From positions 864,356-928,355 of the forward strand of contig NZ_LN648875.1 in the NCBI RefSeq assembly GCF_000826185.2: a DNA stretch of 64,000 nucleotides, read 5' to 3'. This DNA comes from Microbacterium gorillae. GTDB lineage: Bacteria; Actinomycetota; Actinomycetes; Actinomycetales; Microbacteriaceae. The translations under genes were made by a program, and so were the position numbers. This document shows positions 1 through 8,703 of this stretch, piece after piece (within the stretch, counting starts at the first letter, position 1; each line of letters starts with the position of its first letter). Under the pieces are notes generated by a model that saw nothing but the letters and a program-made list of their open reading frames with translations, was not told the DNA's origin and did not search any database.

Positions 1-321
1 GGTGACGAGCAGTTCGCCCTCGAGCACCGTGATCACGTAGGACGCCGGGCTGGTGTGCAGGTCCGCCGCCGGGCGCGTGCCCGCCGCGTGCGGAGGAAGC
101 GTCAGGGTGCGCACGACGAAGCCGGTCTCCGGCACCGGTCCGACCACGGCCGGCGCGACGCCGCCCGTGGGCGTGTCCTGCCGCCACAGTTCGTGCATCA
201 GCGTGCCGTTCGCGCGCGGCAGCGCGGCCGCATCGCGATCGTCGCTGAGGAACGCCGACCGCCCCGCGTCGTCGATCCCCACGACGACGCGGCGCGGTGC
301 AGCGATGACGGCGGCGCTCAC
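1..321 (-). CDS. Cupin-domain protein, N-terminal 107 residues (runs off the window)
   Basis: The reading frame opens at a GTG (321-319) that overlaps the TGA of the upstream FAD oxidase in a GTGA junction, so it is the last visible gene of the operon read leftward from 5129. The visible part starts MSAAVIAAPRRVVVG and carries LTLPPHAAGTRPAADLHT followed by SYVITVLEGELLV, the two strands and turn typical of a cupin core. Cupins of this kind are small beta-barrel metal enzymes, or sensors of a pathway metabolite; which applies here cannot be told. The C-terminal half, including any second histidine motif, lies outside the window. Confidence 0.7.
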   Translation of the reverse strand, partial: MSAAVIAAPRRVVVGIDDAGRSAFLSDDRDAAALPRANGTLMHELWRQDTPTGGVAPAVVGPVPETGFVVRTLTLPPHAAGTRPAADLHTSPASYVITVLEGELLVT

Positions 322-1736
322 GCGCGCACCGCCTCGTCCAGCGCCCACGAGGGGTCGATGTTCTGGTTGCTGCGGAAGACGTTCTCCGGATCCCACGTGC
401 GCTTCAGCTCGATCAGCTTCGGCAGCCCGGCACCGTAGTGGGTGCGGATCCGCTCGGCGCTCACCGGCGTGCTCGCGGAGTTCAGCGCGCACACGTCCGG
501 GATGCCGACGGAAGTGGCGAGCACGTCCGCCATGACCTGCTGCACCCAGTCACGGTTGATGTCATCGAACGCCGGGTCGGACGCCTGCGCTCCGGGTCGG
601 ACGCTCCACGCCGTGGGGAGGGCGCGGGGCTGCGCGCTCGCCAGCTCACCCTCGCGGGAGAGCGCCCCGCGCTGGTCGAACAGCTCGACACAGCGGAGGG
701 TGCCGTCCAGCGTCATGGCGCGGGCGGTCGCGGCGAGCACCGTGATGGCGTCCTCCGCGAACGAGGACACCGACACCGCGTCCCAGGAGATGCGCGTCGC
801 CGACGCCTCCCAGCGGTAGTGGAAGTCGCGATAGCTCGTCGTGCCGGGGGACTCGAAGTCGGGCCGGCCCTCGCCGCGCAGCGCGGCCAGTTCCACCTCT
901 GCGACCTCGGGGGCACCCCAGTGGCAGTACGTCACCTCGACGCACGGTCGGCCGCGCATCGCCTTCGGCGGCGTCTCCGCACTCACGGCACCGGGGTTGT
1001 CCGGATCGTCGGCGAGCTTCAACCAGCCGGCCACGGACAGGTCCTCACTCGCCGAGCCGAGGAAGTCGCGGAGGAACCGCATCCCCTCCTCGAGGCGGTC
1101 CTCGCCCCACAGCATCGTGCCGGTCCGGATCACGCGCGGCATGCTGTGCAACCGCAGATCCAACGACGTCACGACGCCGAAGTTGGCACCGGCTCCGCGC
1201 AGCGCCCAGAGCAGGTCGGGGTTCGTCTCGGTGTCGACGCGGATGCACTCGCCGTCGGCGGTGACGAGATCGCCGCCGATGATGTTGTCCGCCGACCAGC
1301 CGGCGCGGTTGCGCAGGTGCCCGAACCCGCCGCCGAGCAGCAGCCCGACCGCCGTCGAGGACATCACGCCGATGGCCGGAGCGAGCTCGGACGCGGAGGC
1401 GGCGGTGAGGACCTCACCCGTCCGCGTCCCGCCGCCGAGCCGGGCCGTGCGGGAAGCGGCGTCGATCTCCACGTCCCGCATCGAACCGAGGTCGACCACG
1501 ACGCCGCCGTCGCTCGTGCTCCAGCCGTTGTAGTTGTTGCCCGCCGAGCGGACGGCCAGCGGCAGTCCCTCCTCCTGCGCCCACCGCACCACGGCCTGCA
1601 CGTCGGCGACGGTCGCGCACTGCGCGATGAGGGCCGGACGGACATCGACCTGCAGGTTGTAGACCCGTCGCGCCGTCTCGAACTCGCCGTCGCCGGGCGC
1701 GATCACGTGCCCGGTGAAACCCGGAATGCTGCTCAT
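318..1736 (-). CDS. FAD-binding (PCMH/BBE-type) oxidoreductase
   Basis: A 472-residue flavoprotein of the berberine-bridge/6-hydroxynicotine oxidase superfamily, which oxidises C-N or C-O bonds with oxygen as acceptor. The N-terminal half has the FAD-linked oxidase fold (VRWAQEEGLPLAVRSAGNNY, VVVDLGSM, LLGGGFGHLRNRAGWSADN), and the C-terminus has the BBE signature (TWDPENVFRSNQNI). Covalent members have a His in the RSGGHNY motif and often a Cys near GxxC(D/G)N; here these read RSAGNNY and WSADN, so neither covalent FAD link is expected. It follows the cupin at 1758 by 21 nt and overlaps the next cupin by 4 nt, in one minus-strand operon. Substrate unknown; neighbours suggest an intermediate made by the LLM enzyme or the amidohydrolase. 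Confidence 0.85.
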   Translation of the reverse strand: MSSIPGFTGHVIAPGDGEFETARRVYNLQVDVRPALIAQCATVADVQAVVRWAQEEGLPLAVRSAGNNYNGWSTSDGGVVVDLGSMRDVEIDAASRTARLGGGTRTGEVLTAASASELAPAIGVMSSTAVGLLLGGGFGHLRNRAGWSADNIIGGDLVTADGECIRVDTETNPDLLWALRGAGANFGVVTSLDLRLHSMPRVIRTGTMLWGEDRLEEGMRFLRDFLGSASEDLSVAGWLKLADDPDNPGAVSAETPPKAMRGRPCVEVTYCHWGAPEVAEVELAALRGEGRPDFESPGTTSYRDFHYRWEASATRISWDAVSVSSFAEDAITVLAATARAMTLDGTLRCVELFDQRGALSREGELASAQPRALPTAWSVRPGAQASDPAFDDINRDWVQQVMADVLATSVGIPDVCALNSASTPVSAERIRTHYGAGLPKLIELKRTWDPENVFRSNQNIDPSWALDEAVRA

Positions 1737-1757
1737 GCTCTCCTCTTCCCCGAGCGC

Positions 1758-2204
1758 TCAGAAGCGCTCGTCGGAGTCCTCCACGAACTCCTTCACGATG
1801 TTCGCGTCGTCGCCCTCCGGGAACACGATGAGGATCGAGACGCCCTCGTCCCCCGTGTCCATGCCGTGCGGCACGCCCTTCGGGATGTAGATCGCCGTGC
1901 CGGCCTCGACCCACTCCACTCGGTCACCGACGCGGACCCGTCCGCGCCCTTCCCAGATGAAGTAGAGCTCGCCGAGATTCGGATGACGGTGCGGCGGGTG
2001 GTGCTGATGCGGGCCCATCCGGAACATCGCCACGGCCAGGTCCGGGCTGCCGTTCAGGTCCTCCCGGACCAGCAGCTTCGTCCAGCCCTGGTCGTGGGCC
2101 ACGGTCACGGAGCCGATCGGGATCTCGGCGACGTCCGCGATGTTGCGGATCACGATCTCCGCGCCGCAGCGCTCGGCCTCCGGTGCGGCGTCGGCCGCGC
2201 TCAT
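1758..2204 (-). CDS. Cupin-domain protein
   Basis: A 148-residue single-domain cupin. The first motif is clear (HQHHPPHRHPNLGELYFIWE, about residues 72-91), with several His and a Glu able to bind a metal. The second (GTAIYIPKGVPHGMDTG) supplies the last His. I chose the ATG at 2204 because it overlaps the stop of the upstream LLM gene (ATGA); an open frame extends further upstream but would lie inside that gene. The family includes dioxygenases, isomerases and non-catalytic binders. Its place between an LLM monooxygenase and an FAD oxidase suggests a pathway step rather than regulation. Substrate unknown. Confidence 0.85.
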   Translation of the reverse strand: MSAADAAPEAERCGAEIVIRNIADVAEIPIGSVTVAHDQGWTKLLVREDLNGSPDLAVAMFRMGPHQHHPPHRHPNLGELYFIWEGRGRVRVGDRVEWVEAGTAIYIPKGVPHGMDTGDEGVSILIVFPEGDDANIVKEFVEDSDERF

Positions 2205-3406
2205 GCCGCGGCCGTGGCCGGGAGGTGCTCCACCCCGTCCGGAACCTCGGAGGTGAAGTTCGGCATGACCTTGTCGGCGAAGAGGCGGATGCTCTGCTTC
2301 TGCTGCTCGAAGCTGATCAGCGGCATCGACCAGTACATGATCAGGTGCCGAGCGCCGAGCTCTTCCTCGTAGCGCTTGAGCTGGTCGGTCATCCGCTCCG
2401 GGCTGCCGACGAAGAACTGGTTCTTGCTGAGCAGGAAGTCGTACCAGTCCATCGCCTGCTCGGCGGGCGTGAGCTCCTCGTAGCTGGCCAGCATCGCGTT
2501 GCGGCCGAGCCAGTTGTCCGAGCCGAAGATGTTGGCGAACAGCGTGTTGATCGCCGGACGCATCACGGCCTCCGCCGCGGCGTCGGTCTCGGCGACGAAG
2601 CACGGCCGCATCATGCCGACCTTGTGCGTGTAGCCCTCGTGCAGCGTTCCGGCGGCGACGGACTCCTCGGCGGCGCGGCGGTAGGCGGCCCACACCTCGC
2701 GCGTGCCCTCGAACGTGTTCGCCCAGCAGAAGGCGCCGACACCCTCGCGCGCCGACCGCTCGGTCGAGGCGATGGAGTCGGACATCGTGTACGCCGGCGG
2801 CAGCGGCTTCTGGAAGGGCAGCGGGAGACCCTTCAGGTGCTCCAGCGTGCCGTCCGGAGCGTAGATCTCCGGGTCACGCTTGTCCACCGGGATCTTCGAA
2901 CCGTCCCACGGGTACGGGAAGGTGAAGTACTCGCCGTCGTGGCGGAACGGCTTGCCGCTCCAGAACTTCTTGATGACGTCCCACGCCTCCCACATCACGT
3001 CGCCGTTGGTGCGGTCATGGTTGCGCGGAACACCCGGCGCGGGATCGAAGTTGCCGGACACCTTGCCGGAGAGGCCCTTCATGAACCCGAAGTCCATGCG
3101 TCCACCGGTCATGTGGTCGAGCATCGCGGCGTCCTCGGCCACGCGCAGCGGGTGGTGCGCGGGCAGGCTGACACCGCACTGGCCGATGCGCAGCGTGGTC
3201 GTCGCGGACGCGACGTAGGCACCCCACTGCAGCGGGTTGGTCGGGGTCGGGGTGATGCCGATGTCCCACCCGAAGTGGTGCTCGGCCGACCAGGCACCGG
3301 TGAAGCCGGCGGACTCGATGAGCTTGGGCAGCTCCAGCCACTCCTGGACGTGGGGGTATCCCGCGATGTCGCCGACGTGGGACAGCAGGCCGGAATCGAA
3401 GCGCAT
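2201..3406 (-). CDS. LLM-class (luciferase-like) flavin-dependent oxidoreductase
   Basis: A 401-residue TIM-barrel flavoenzyme of the bacterial luciferase family. Seen: MRFDSGLLSHVGDIAGY at the start, AGFTGAWSAEHHF, LRIGQCGVSLPAHHPLRVAE and the C-terminal GSPERMTDQL segment that in this family helps hold FMN or F420. Such enzymes hydroxylate, desulfonate or open rings using reduced flavin or F420 supplied by a partner. The frame stays open far upstream, but that extension is a shadow of the amidohydrolase; the ATG at 3406, preceded by a purine-rich stretch (AGAAAGAGAA), is the likely start. It lies 64 nt downstream of the amidohydrolase and is translationally coupled to the next cupin. Substrate unknown. 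Confidence 0.88.
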   Translation of the reverse strand: MRFDSGLLSHVGDIAGYPHVQEWLELPKLIESAGFTGAWSAEHHFGWDIGITPTPTNPLQWGAYVASATTTLRIGQCGVSLPAHHPLRVAEDAAMLDHMTGGRMDFGFMKGLSGKVSGNFDPAPGVPRNHDRTNGDVMWEAWDVIKKFWSGKPFRHDGEYFTFPYPWDGSKIPVDKRDPEIYAPDGTLEHLKGLPLPFQKPLPPAYTMSDSIASTERSAREGVGAFCWANTFEGTREVWAAYRRAAEESVAAGTLHEGYTHKVGMMRPCFVAETDAAAEAVMRPAINTLFANIFGSDNWLGRNAMLASYEELTPAEQAMDWYDFLLSKNQFFVGSPERMTDQLKRYEEELGARHLIMYWSMPLISFEQQKQSIRLFADKVMPNFTSEVPDGVEHLPATAAA

Positions 3407-3470
3407 GATGTTTTCTCTTTCTGTCGTCAGATGTCGGTACTCGCGCGAAGGGCGGCCGGCGATGAATGAG

Positions 3471-5129
3471 TCATAGGGTCTTCTCCGCCAGCGGCTCGGC
3501 GCCGGGACGGGAGTAGACGGTGCGTCCGCCGAGCAGGACGTGATCGACCTGGACGTCGCGGATGGTGGCGGCGTCCACGCCCGCGGTGATGTCGCGGTCC
3601 AGGACGACGAGATCGGCGAGCTTGCCGGCTTCGAGCGTGCCCTTGCGGTCGCCCTCGCCGAGCAGCTCGGCGGGGTACTGCGTGTGCATGCGGAGGGCCG
3701 ATTCGAGATCGATCGACTCCTCCGGCTCGATCGGCACCCCGTCCCAGCCTTCACGCGCCATCGCGCACCACATGGACGTGAACGGGTCGGACGCCTCGAT
3801 GTCGTAGTTGGGCGTGCAGTCCGAGCCCGCCGGAAGGCGCCAGCCCTGGTCCAGGAGCGTCCGGTAGGGCAGGCGTCCGGAACGCGCACCGTACTCCCCG
3901 AGGAAGTGCGGCATCGCCGGGGCCATGGTGAACATGAAGGACGGGTTCGGCACGGGGGCGGCGTTCGCCCGGCGCCAGCGGTCCGGCGTCTGCGCGTTCC
4001 ACACCCAGTTCGCGGCGTGCTCGAGCCGCAGCTTCGGCGCGGTGCCGGTGAAGTTCTCGAGGACGCGCGCCAGCTGCTCCTGCGAGCGCTCGCCGTTCGC
4101 GTGCATGGCGAGCTCGACACCCGCGGTGCCGAGGCGGTCCAACAGCTCCGCGAGCTCGTCGTCGCTGAACGACAGCACACCCATCGATCCGGGCTCGGAC
4201 GCCACCGCCGCGGTGTACGGGACCTCGGTGGCCGCGTCGGAGGAGGTGTAGCCGCCGTCGGCGAACATCTTGATGCCGTGCACGTCGAACATGCCGGCCC
4301 GCTCGGTCAGCCCCTGTGCCCGCCAGTCCAGCGCCTCATCCAGCGTGTACGTCCGGGGCACCCACAGCAGCAGCTTGAATCGCGTGCCGGCGGTGCCGTC
4401 ATCGACCATGTCGGCGAGCGTCTGCAGGGACGCCCGAGAGTCGGTGATCTCGCACGTCGTGGTCACGCCCTTCGCGGTGAACAGGTTCCGCACCCCGTTA
4501 CGGATCGCGGCGTCCACCTCGGCGGCGGTGGGCTCCGGAAGCGGCAGCAGCGGGTCGAGGTTGTTGATCCGGCCACTCGGACGGCCGTCCGCCTCGCGCT
4601 CGATGCTCGCGGGACCGGCGGCACCGTGCGTGACGCCCGCATACCGCTCGATGTCGACGACCTCGAGAGCCTTCGTGTTGAGCACGGCCTTGTGTCCGGC
4701 GCGGAAGGCGATCGGAATCGTGGTGCTGACCTTGTCCAGGTCGTGGCGGTCCGGGTACCGGCGCTCGGTCCAGCGGAGGTTCAGCAGGAACTGTCCGCGC
4801 GCGATCAGCCAGCCGGTGTCGGCGGCCCGGTGCAGGTTCTCGGACAGGATCTGCTGCATCTGCTCGATCGAGTGGCAGTTGACGCAGTCGACCATCGTGG
4901 CCGAGTCGATCGCCGTGGCCGCGGCGTGCGAGTGCGAGTCGATGAAGCCGGGCATCACCGTGCGACGCCCGGCATCCAGTACGCGCGCCGGCGAACCGAG
5001 CACGGAGCGAGCCGCCTCGGTCGAGCCGACCGCGGCGATGTCGGTTCCCGTGACGGCGAGGGCCTGGTCCTGGCTCAACCCTGCAGCCAGGGAGAGCACC
5101 CGGCCGGTGATCAGCGTTGACGGCTCCAC
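3471..5129 (-). CDS. Amidohydrolase family protein (YtcJ-like)
   Basis: A metal-dependent hydrolase of the YtcJ/D-aminoacylase-like branch, about 552 residues, first gene of the minus-strand operon. Seen: the composite N-terminal beta-domain, the metal motif GFIDSHSHAAATAID (HxH), ELAMHANGERS and RLEHAANW supplying later His ligands, and the C-terminal LADLVVLDRDI strand. Family members cleave amide, imide or related C-N bonds. The frame can start at GTG 5141, but that abuts a palindrome and has no ribosome site. GTG at 5129 is preceded by GAGG with 6-nt spacing and gives MEPSTLITGRV, so I prefer it. Hydrolysis of a cyclic or acylated amine before the LLM step is an inference. Confidence 0.85.
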   Translation of the reverse strand: MEPSTLITGRVLSLAAGLSQDQALAVTGTDIAAVGSTEAARSVLGSPARVLDAGRRTVMPGFIDSHSHAAATAIDSATMVDCVNCHSIEQMQQILSENLHRAADTGWLIARGQFLLNLRWTERRYPDRHDLDKVSTTIPIAFRAGHKAVLNTKALEVVDIERYAGVTHGAAGPASIEREADGRPSGRINNLDPLLPLPEPTAAEVDAAIRNGVRNLFTAKGVTTTCEITDSRASLQTLADMVDDGTAGTRFKLLLWVPRTYTLDEALDWRAQGLTERAGMFDVHGIKMFADGGYTSSDAATEVPYTAAVASEPGSMGVLSFSDDELAELLDRLGTAGVELAMHANGERSQEQLARVLENFTGTAPKLRLEHAANWVWNAQTPDRWRRANAAPVPNPSFMFTMAPAMPHFLGEYGARSGRLPYRTLLDQGWRLPAGSDCTPNYDIEASDPFTSMWCAMAREGWDGVPIEPEESIDLESALRMHTQYPAELLGEGDRKGTLEAGKLADLVVLDRDITAGVDAATIRDVQVDHVLLGGRTVYSRPGAEPLAEKTL

Positions 5130-5141
5130 TGCGAACCTCAC

Positions 5142-5155
5142 TTCGTAATTACGAA
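5142..5155. promoter_or_regulatory. Perfect 14-bp palindrome, operator candidate of the amidohydrolase operon
   Basis: TTCGTAATTACGAA is a perfect inverted repeat directly upstream of the amidohydrolase ribosome site. A degenerate second copy, with TTCGT and TTACGA arms, follows at about 5163-5180. The core CGTAATTACG recurs at 10141-10150. The adjacent IclR gene is the obvious candidate binder (inference). Confidence 0.65.
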
Positions 5156-5254
5156 CTTGCGTCTTCGTTACATATTACGAGGGGAGCACCGGGAGTCGTC
5201 AACCCCCAAAATCGGCGCGGTAAAACGTCAGTAGTAAGGTGGCCGCGGCTCCGG

Positions 5255-5284
5255 TCGTTTAGCGAGCGAAGCGAGACGAAGCGC
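5255..5284. repeat. Intergenic GCGAGCGAAGCGAG-type repeat motif
   Basis: The stretch contains GTTTAGCGAGCGAAGCGAG followed by ACGAAGCG. This resembles a short sequence I recognise as common between genes in Microbacteriaceae genomes, usually near transcript ends. It lies downstream of the IclR stop (5324) on the minus strand, so it may mark that transcript's end. No run of T follows. Confidence 0.4.
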
Positions 5285-5323
5285 GGCGAGGCCCCTGACG
5301 GACGCCCCGGATCGTGCCGCGGG

Positions 5324-6133
5324 TCAGTAGACGGGGCGCTGGTAGGTGCGCGAGGAACCGACGGCCGCGCCGGCGGCGCGCTCCTGCCACCCGTCCACGT
5401 GGGCGCGCAGGAGGCTCGTGAGCTCCTCGGTCCGCCCCTCGATCTCTGACACGGCGCCGACGAGCGCGACCGAGGCGATGGCGTCGCCGCGTGCGTCGGC
5501 GAATCCGGCGGCGACTTCGCCGTAGCCCTGGTTCGGGTGCAGGACCGCGACGGCGCCCCGATCCTGCAGCTGCGCCAGCGCGTCTTGGAACGCGGCTCGG
5601 CGCTCAGGCTGAGCCTCGCCGTGCGCCTGCAGATACCGGTGCCGTTCGGCGTCCGACAGCGTCGCGAGGATCGCCCATCCCCCGGCGTCGGACAGGAGCG
5701 TCCGACGGATGTTCGCCCGGGCATCGAACCCCGGAAGAGGCTCCGGGCCCTCCTCCGTCGCGACGTAGATGAGATGGTCCCCGACGCGCACGCCGAGCAG
5801 GACGCCGAGACCGGTGGCCTCGCGCAGGGCGATCATGTCCTCGTGCCGGACGAGGCCGAACCGGAGGCTGCCCGTCGCCAGCGTGAGGCTGTAGACGGCG
5901 GGGCCGAGGTAGAACCGGCGATCGGCCTCGTAGAGCCAGCCCGAGGAGAGCAGCCCCTGGATGAAGCCGTGCACGGAGCTCTTCGGAGCATCCAGCGCAC
6001 TGGTGAGTTCGGTGAACGTCATTCCGGGACGGTAGATGACCTCTTCCAGGATCTGCGTCACGCGATCGATGGTGCGGTGCGGCTGCGGCCCACGCGCAGA
6101 GGCCGGGGTACCGAGGTCATCCATGCTGTCCAT
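5324..6133 (-). CDS. IclR-family transcriptional regulator
   Basis: A 269-residue regulator. The N-terminal winged helix is seen in TIDRVTQILEEVIYRPGMTF and LTSALDAPKSSVHGFIQGL, followed by the effector-binding domain (GLGVLLGVRVGDHLIYVATE, ALVGAVSEIEGR). IclR proteins bind aromatic or short-chain acids and act as repressors or activators of adjacent catabolic operons. The gene overlaps the 3' end of the MFS transporter by 17 nt and is transcribed with it, then faces the amidohydrolase promoter across 190 bp. It is a prime candidate for the CGTA-NN-TACG sites at 5144, 10141 and 10160 (inference). An in-frame ATG at 6124 is an alternative start. Confidence 0.9.
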   Translation of the reverse strand: MDSMDDLGTPASARGPQPHRTIDRVTQILEEVIYRPGMTFTELTSALDAPKSSVHGFIQGLLSSGWLYEADRRFYLGPAVYSLTLATGSLRFGLVRHEDMIALREATGLGVLLGVRVGDHLIYVATEEGPEPLPGFDARANIRRTLLSDAGGWAILATLSDAERHRYLQAHGEAQPERRAAFQDALAQLQDRGAVAVLHPNQGYGEVAAGFADARGDAIASVALVGAVSEIEGRTEELTSLLRAHVDGWQERAAGAAVGSSRTYQRPVY

Positions 6134-7295
6134 CGCTCACCATGGTTCCATGCCGATCGCGACTCGTGCGGCGGAACACCGCGACCGCCGCAACGACACC
6201 GAGCAGCGGCAGTGCGGCCGCCAGGACGAACGCGCCGCTCGCGCCCCCCGCCACCGAGGCGGCACCGCCGAGAGCGATCGCGCCGACGCCCTGCGCGGCG
6301 TCGTAGGCGAGGGTGAGGGTGGCCACCGCGCCGCCCCGGTTCGCGTCCCCCGCTCCCCCGACCGCGGCGTGCAGCAGGGTCGGGTACAGCAGCGCGAAGC
6401 CGACGGACGCCACGGCGACGCCGAGGTACAGGCCCACGACGCTCGGGAGCACGGCGACGAGGGTCCATCCCCCACCGCACGCGAGCAGCGAGAAGACGAC
6501 GATCCGAGAGGGCGCTCCGACCTCGCCGAACACCGCGGCCAGCACGCGGATGGCGATGATGATTCCGGCACTGAGCGCGAAGATCGAGCCGCTGTCGGTC
6601 AGCCCCAGCTCCGCCGCCCGGATCGGGACGAACGTCGAGAACGCGGCGAACGCGGCCATGCCGAAGACCACGACTCCGGCGAAGCCCAGCGATCCGCCGT
6701 GGAGCAACGGCGTGGAGCGCAGGGACACCCGCGCCCGCCGGGTCACGGCCGCGACGCGCAGGAGGGGCAGCGCAGCCGCGGCTCCCAGCAGAGCCGTGCA
6801 CGCCGCGACGATCCAGACGCCGGGGAAGCCGTAGGTGAGGCGGACGGACTCCCCCAGGACCGCGCCGCTGCCGAGCCCGACGAACAGCGCCGTGGTGAGC
6901 ACGACCGTGGCCCGCTGCGCGCCCGCCGGGGTGGCCAGGTCGTACCCGGAACGGATGAGCCCGACGAACGCCGCGGCTTCCCCGATGCCGCCGAGGAGGC
7001 GGAGCAGGATGAGCGGCGCGACGTCGTCGACGACCAGATACCCGGCGATGGACAGCGCGACGAGGACCAGGCCGATGATCGTCACCCGCGCCGTACCGCA
7101 GCGTGTGGTGAGAAATCCGGCGATGGGTGCCGCCACACAGGCGCCGACGGTGCGAGCGCCGATGGCGAGGCCCAGAACCCATCCGCCGTGCCCGAGTTCC
7201 GTGTCGATGAACAGGGCCAGTGTCGGGTCGAGCACGCCCAGGGCGACGAACATCGCCAGGGTCGCGAGTGTCGGCCAGACATGCGATGGTCGCAC
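6117..7295 (-). CDS. MFS transporter
   Basis: A 392-residue hydrophobic protein with about 12 membrane segments in two six-helix halves. The start reads MRPSHVWPTLATLAMFVALG, and the first cytoplasmic loop carries GFLTTRCGTARVTIIG, a loose form of the MFS loop motif. It probably moves the pathway substrate, or exports amines or drugs; nothing in the sequence fixes the direction. It lies 58 bp after the aminotransferase stop and overlaps the IclR gene, so transport and regulation are linked in one transcript. Confidence 0.88.
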   Translation of the reverse strand: MRPSHVWPTLATLAMFVALGVLDPTLALFIDTELGHGGWVLGLAIGARTVGACVAAPIAGFLTTRCGTARVTIIGLVLVALSIAGYLVVDDVAPLILLRLLGGIGEAAAFVGLIRSGYDLATPAGAQRATVVLTTALFVGLGSGAVLGESVRLTYGFPGVWIVAACTALLGAAAALPLLRVAAVTRRARVSLRSTPLLHGGSLGFAGVVVFGMAAFAAFSTFVPIRAAELGLTDSGSIFALSAGIIIAIRVLAAVFGEVGAPSRIVVFSLLACGGGWTLVAVLPSVVGLYLGVAVASVGFALLYPTLLHAAVGGAGDANRGGAVATLTLAYDAAQGVGAIALGGAASVAGGASGAFVLAAALPLLGVVAAVAVFRRTSRDRHGTMVSDGQHG

Positions 7296-7353
7296 GACCG
7301 TTCGTCCTTTCCTCTGGTCGCGGTGGGTCGGCGGCGCCGACCCACCGCGCGCG

Positions 7354-8703
7354 TCAGCGCGTCGCGGCCGCGATGGCCTCGGTGATCACGTCGAACGCGT
7401 CGTTCAGGAGTTCGTCGGAGATGACGAGCGGCGGCAGGAAGCGCAGCACGTTGCCCCACGTTCCGGCGGTGAGGACGAGAACGCCCGCCGCGTGGCAGGC
7501 CGCCACGATCCGTCCGGTGAGCGCGGCGTCCGGTTCCCGCGTGGCCGGGTCGACGAACTCGACCGCGATCATGGCACCGCGACCGCGAACCTCACCGAGC
7601 GCGGGCTGCTGCTGCTGAATCGCTTCCAGGCGCGCCCGCATCAGCGCACCGATATCCTCCGCACGCGCGAGCAGTCCCTCGGACTCGATGACCTCGAGCG
7701 TGGCGAGCGCCGCGGCGCACGCGATCGGGTTGCCGGCGTACGTACCGCCGATGCCGCCGGCCTGCGCGGCGTTCATGAGCTCCGCGCGTCCGGTCACGGC
7801 AGACAGCGGCAGACCGTTCGCGATGCCCTTGCCGATCGTGATGAGGTCCGGCTCCAGACCCTCCCACTCGGAGGCGAACCAGCGACCGGTGCGGCCGACG
7901 CCCGCCTGGATCTCGTCGGCGATGAACACGACGCCGTTCTCGCGGCACCAGGCCTGCACCCGAGGCAGGAAGCCCGCGGCGGGCACGATGAAGCCACCCT
8001 CGCCCTGGACCGGCTCGACGATGACCGCCGCCACGTTGCCGGCGCCGATCTGCGCATTGACCAGCGCGACGAACTCGGCGAACGCCTCGTCGGCGCAGTT
8101 CTCCGGTCCGGTCGACCAGCGGTACGGATCGGCCATCCGGGCGCGGTGCACGTCCCCGGCGAGCGGACCGAAGCCCTGCTTGTACGGGTACTGCTTGGCA
8201 CTCAGCGCCATCGTGAGGTTCGTGCGGCCGTGGAAGGAGTTGTCGAAGGCGATCACGGCGGATCGTCCGGTGGCGCGACGCGCGATCTTGATCGCGTTCT
8301 CGACCGCCTCGGCGCCGGAGGAGAACAGCGCGGTGCGCTTGTCGTGGTCGCCGGGCGTGAGTTCGTTCAGCCGCTGCGCGACGCGGTAGTACTCCTCGTA
8401 CGGCGTGACGCCGTAGCAGGTGTGCGTGAAGTCGGCGACCTGCTCGGTCACGGCCGCCACGACCGCGGGGTGGTTCGCGCCGATCGAGGTGACCGCGACA
8501 CCGGACGCGAGGTCGATCACCTGGTTCCCGTCGACGTCGCGGAGGATCGCCCCCTCCGCCCGGTCCAGGTAGACCGGGAAGGCGCTGGCGATGGGATCGG
8601 CGACGGACGCCAGACGCTCGGCGTGCATCTCGCGCGAGCGCGGTCCGGGGATCGCGGTCGCCAGGACGCGCGTCTGCGCCAGGGATTCGGTCACGATGGT
8701 CAT
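7354..8703 (-). CDS. Class III aminotransferase, 4-aminobutyrate transaminase-like
   Basis: A 449-residue PLP enzyme of the GABA/ornithine aminotransferase group. Seen: ALFSSGAEAVENAIKIAR (PLP phosphate site), NSFHGRTNLTMALSAK, EPVQGEGGFIVP, IADEIQAGVGRTGRWFA with the PLP-ring Asp, and LITIGKGIANGLPLSA with the Schiff-base Lys near residue 290. It transfers the terminal amino group of an omega-amino acid to 2-oxoglutarate or pyruvate. The ATG at 8703 overlaps the stop of the amine oxidase (ATGA), so the two are coupled: oxidation of a polyamine or cyclic amine followed by transamination of the omega-amino product is a reasonable reading. Exact substrate is inferred. Confidence 0.9.
   Translation of the reverse strand: MTIVTESLAQTRVLATAIPGPRSREMHAERLASVADPIASAFPVYLDRAEGAILRDVDGNQVIDLASGVAVTSIGANHPAVVAAVTEQVADFTHTCYGVTPYEEYYRVAQRLNELTPGDHDKRTALFSSGAEAVENAIKIARRATGRSAVIAFDNSFHGRTNLTMALSAKQYPYKQGFGPLAGDVHRARMADPYRWSTGPENCADEAFAEFVALVNAQIGAGNVAAVIVEPVQGEGGFIVPAAGFLPRVQAWCRENGVVFIADEIQAGVGRTGRWFASEWEGLEPDLITIGKGIANGLPLSAVTGRAELMNAAQAGGIGGTYAGNPIACAAALATLEVIESEGLLARAEDIGALMRARLEAIQQQQPALGEVRGRGAMIAVEFVDPATREPDAALTGRIVAACHAAGVLVLTAGTWGNVLRFLPPLVISDELLNDAFDVITEAIAAATR

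Noticed and set aside
438-2372. Long plus-strand open frame of 644 codons
   Set aside because: It is antisense to three well-supported minus-strand genes (FAD oxidase, cupin, LLM enzyme). Its product is a low-complexity Arg/Ala/Gly/Val-rich chain with no motif, typical of high-GC shadow frames.
3407-4180. N-terminal extension of the LLM gene making a 659-residue protein
   Set aside because: The extra part lies inside the amidohydrolase gene in another frame and is Arg/Ser/Pro-rich. The luciferase-like domain begins cleanly at ATG 3406.
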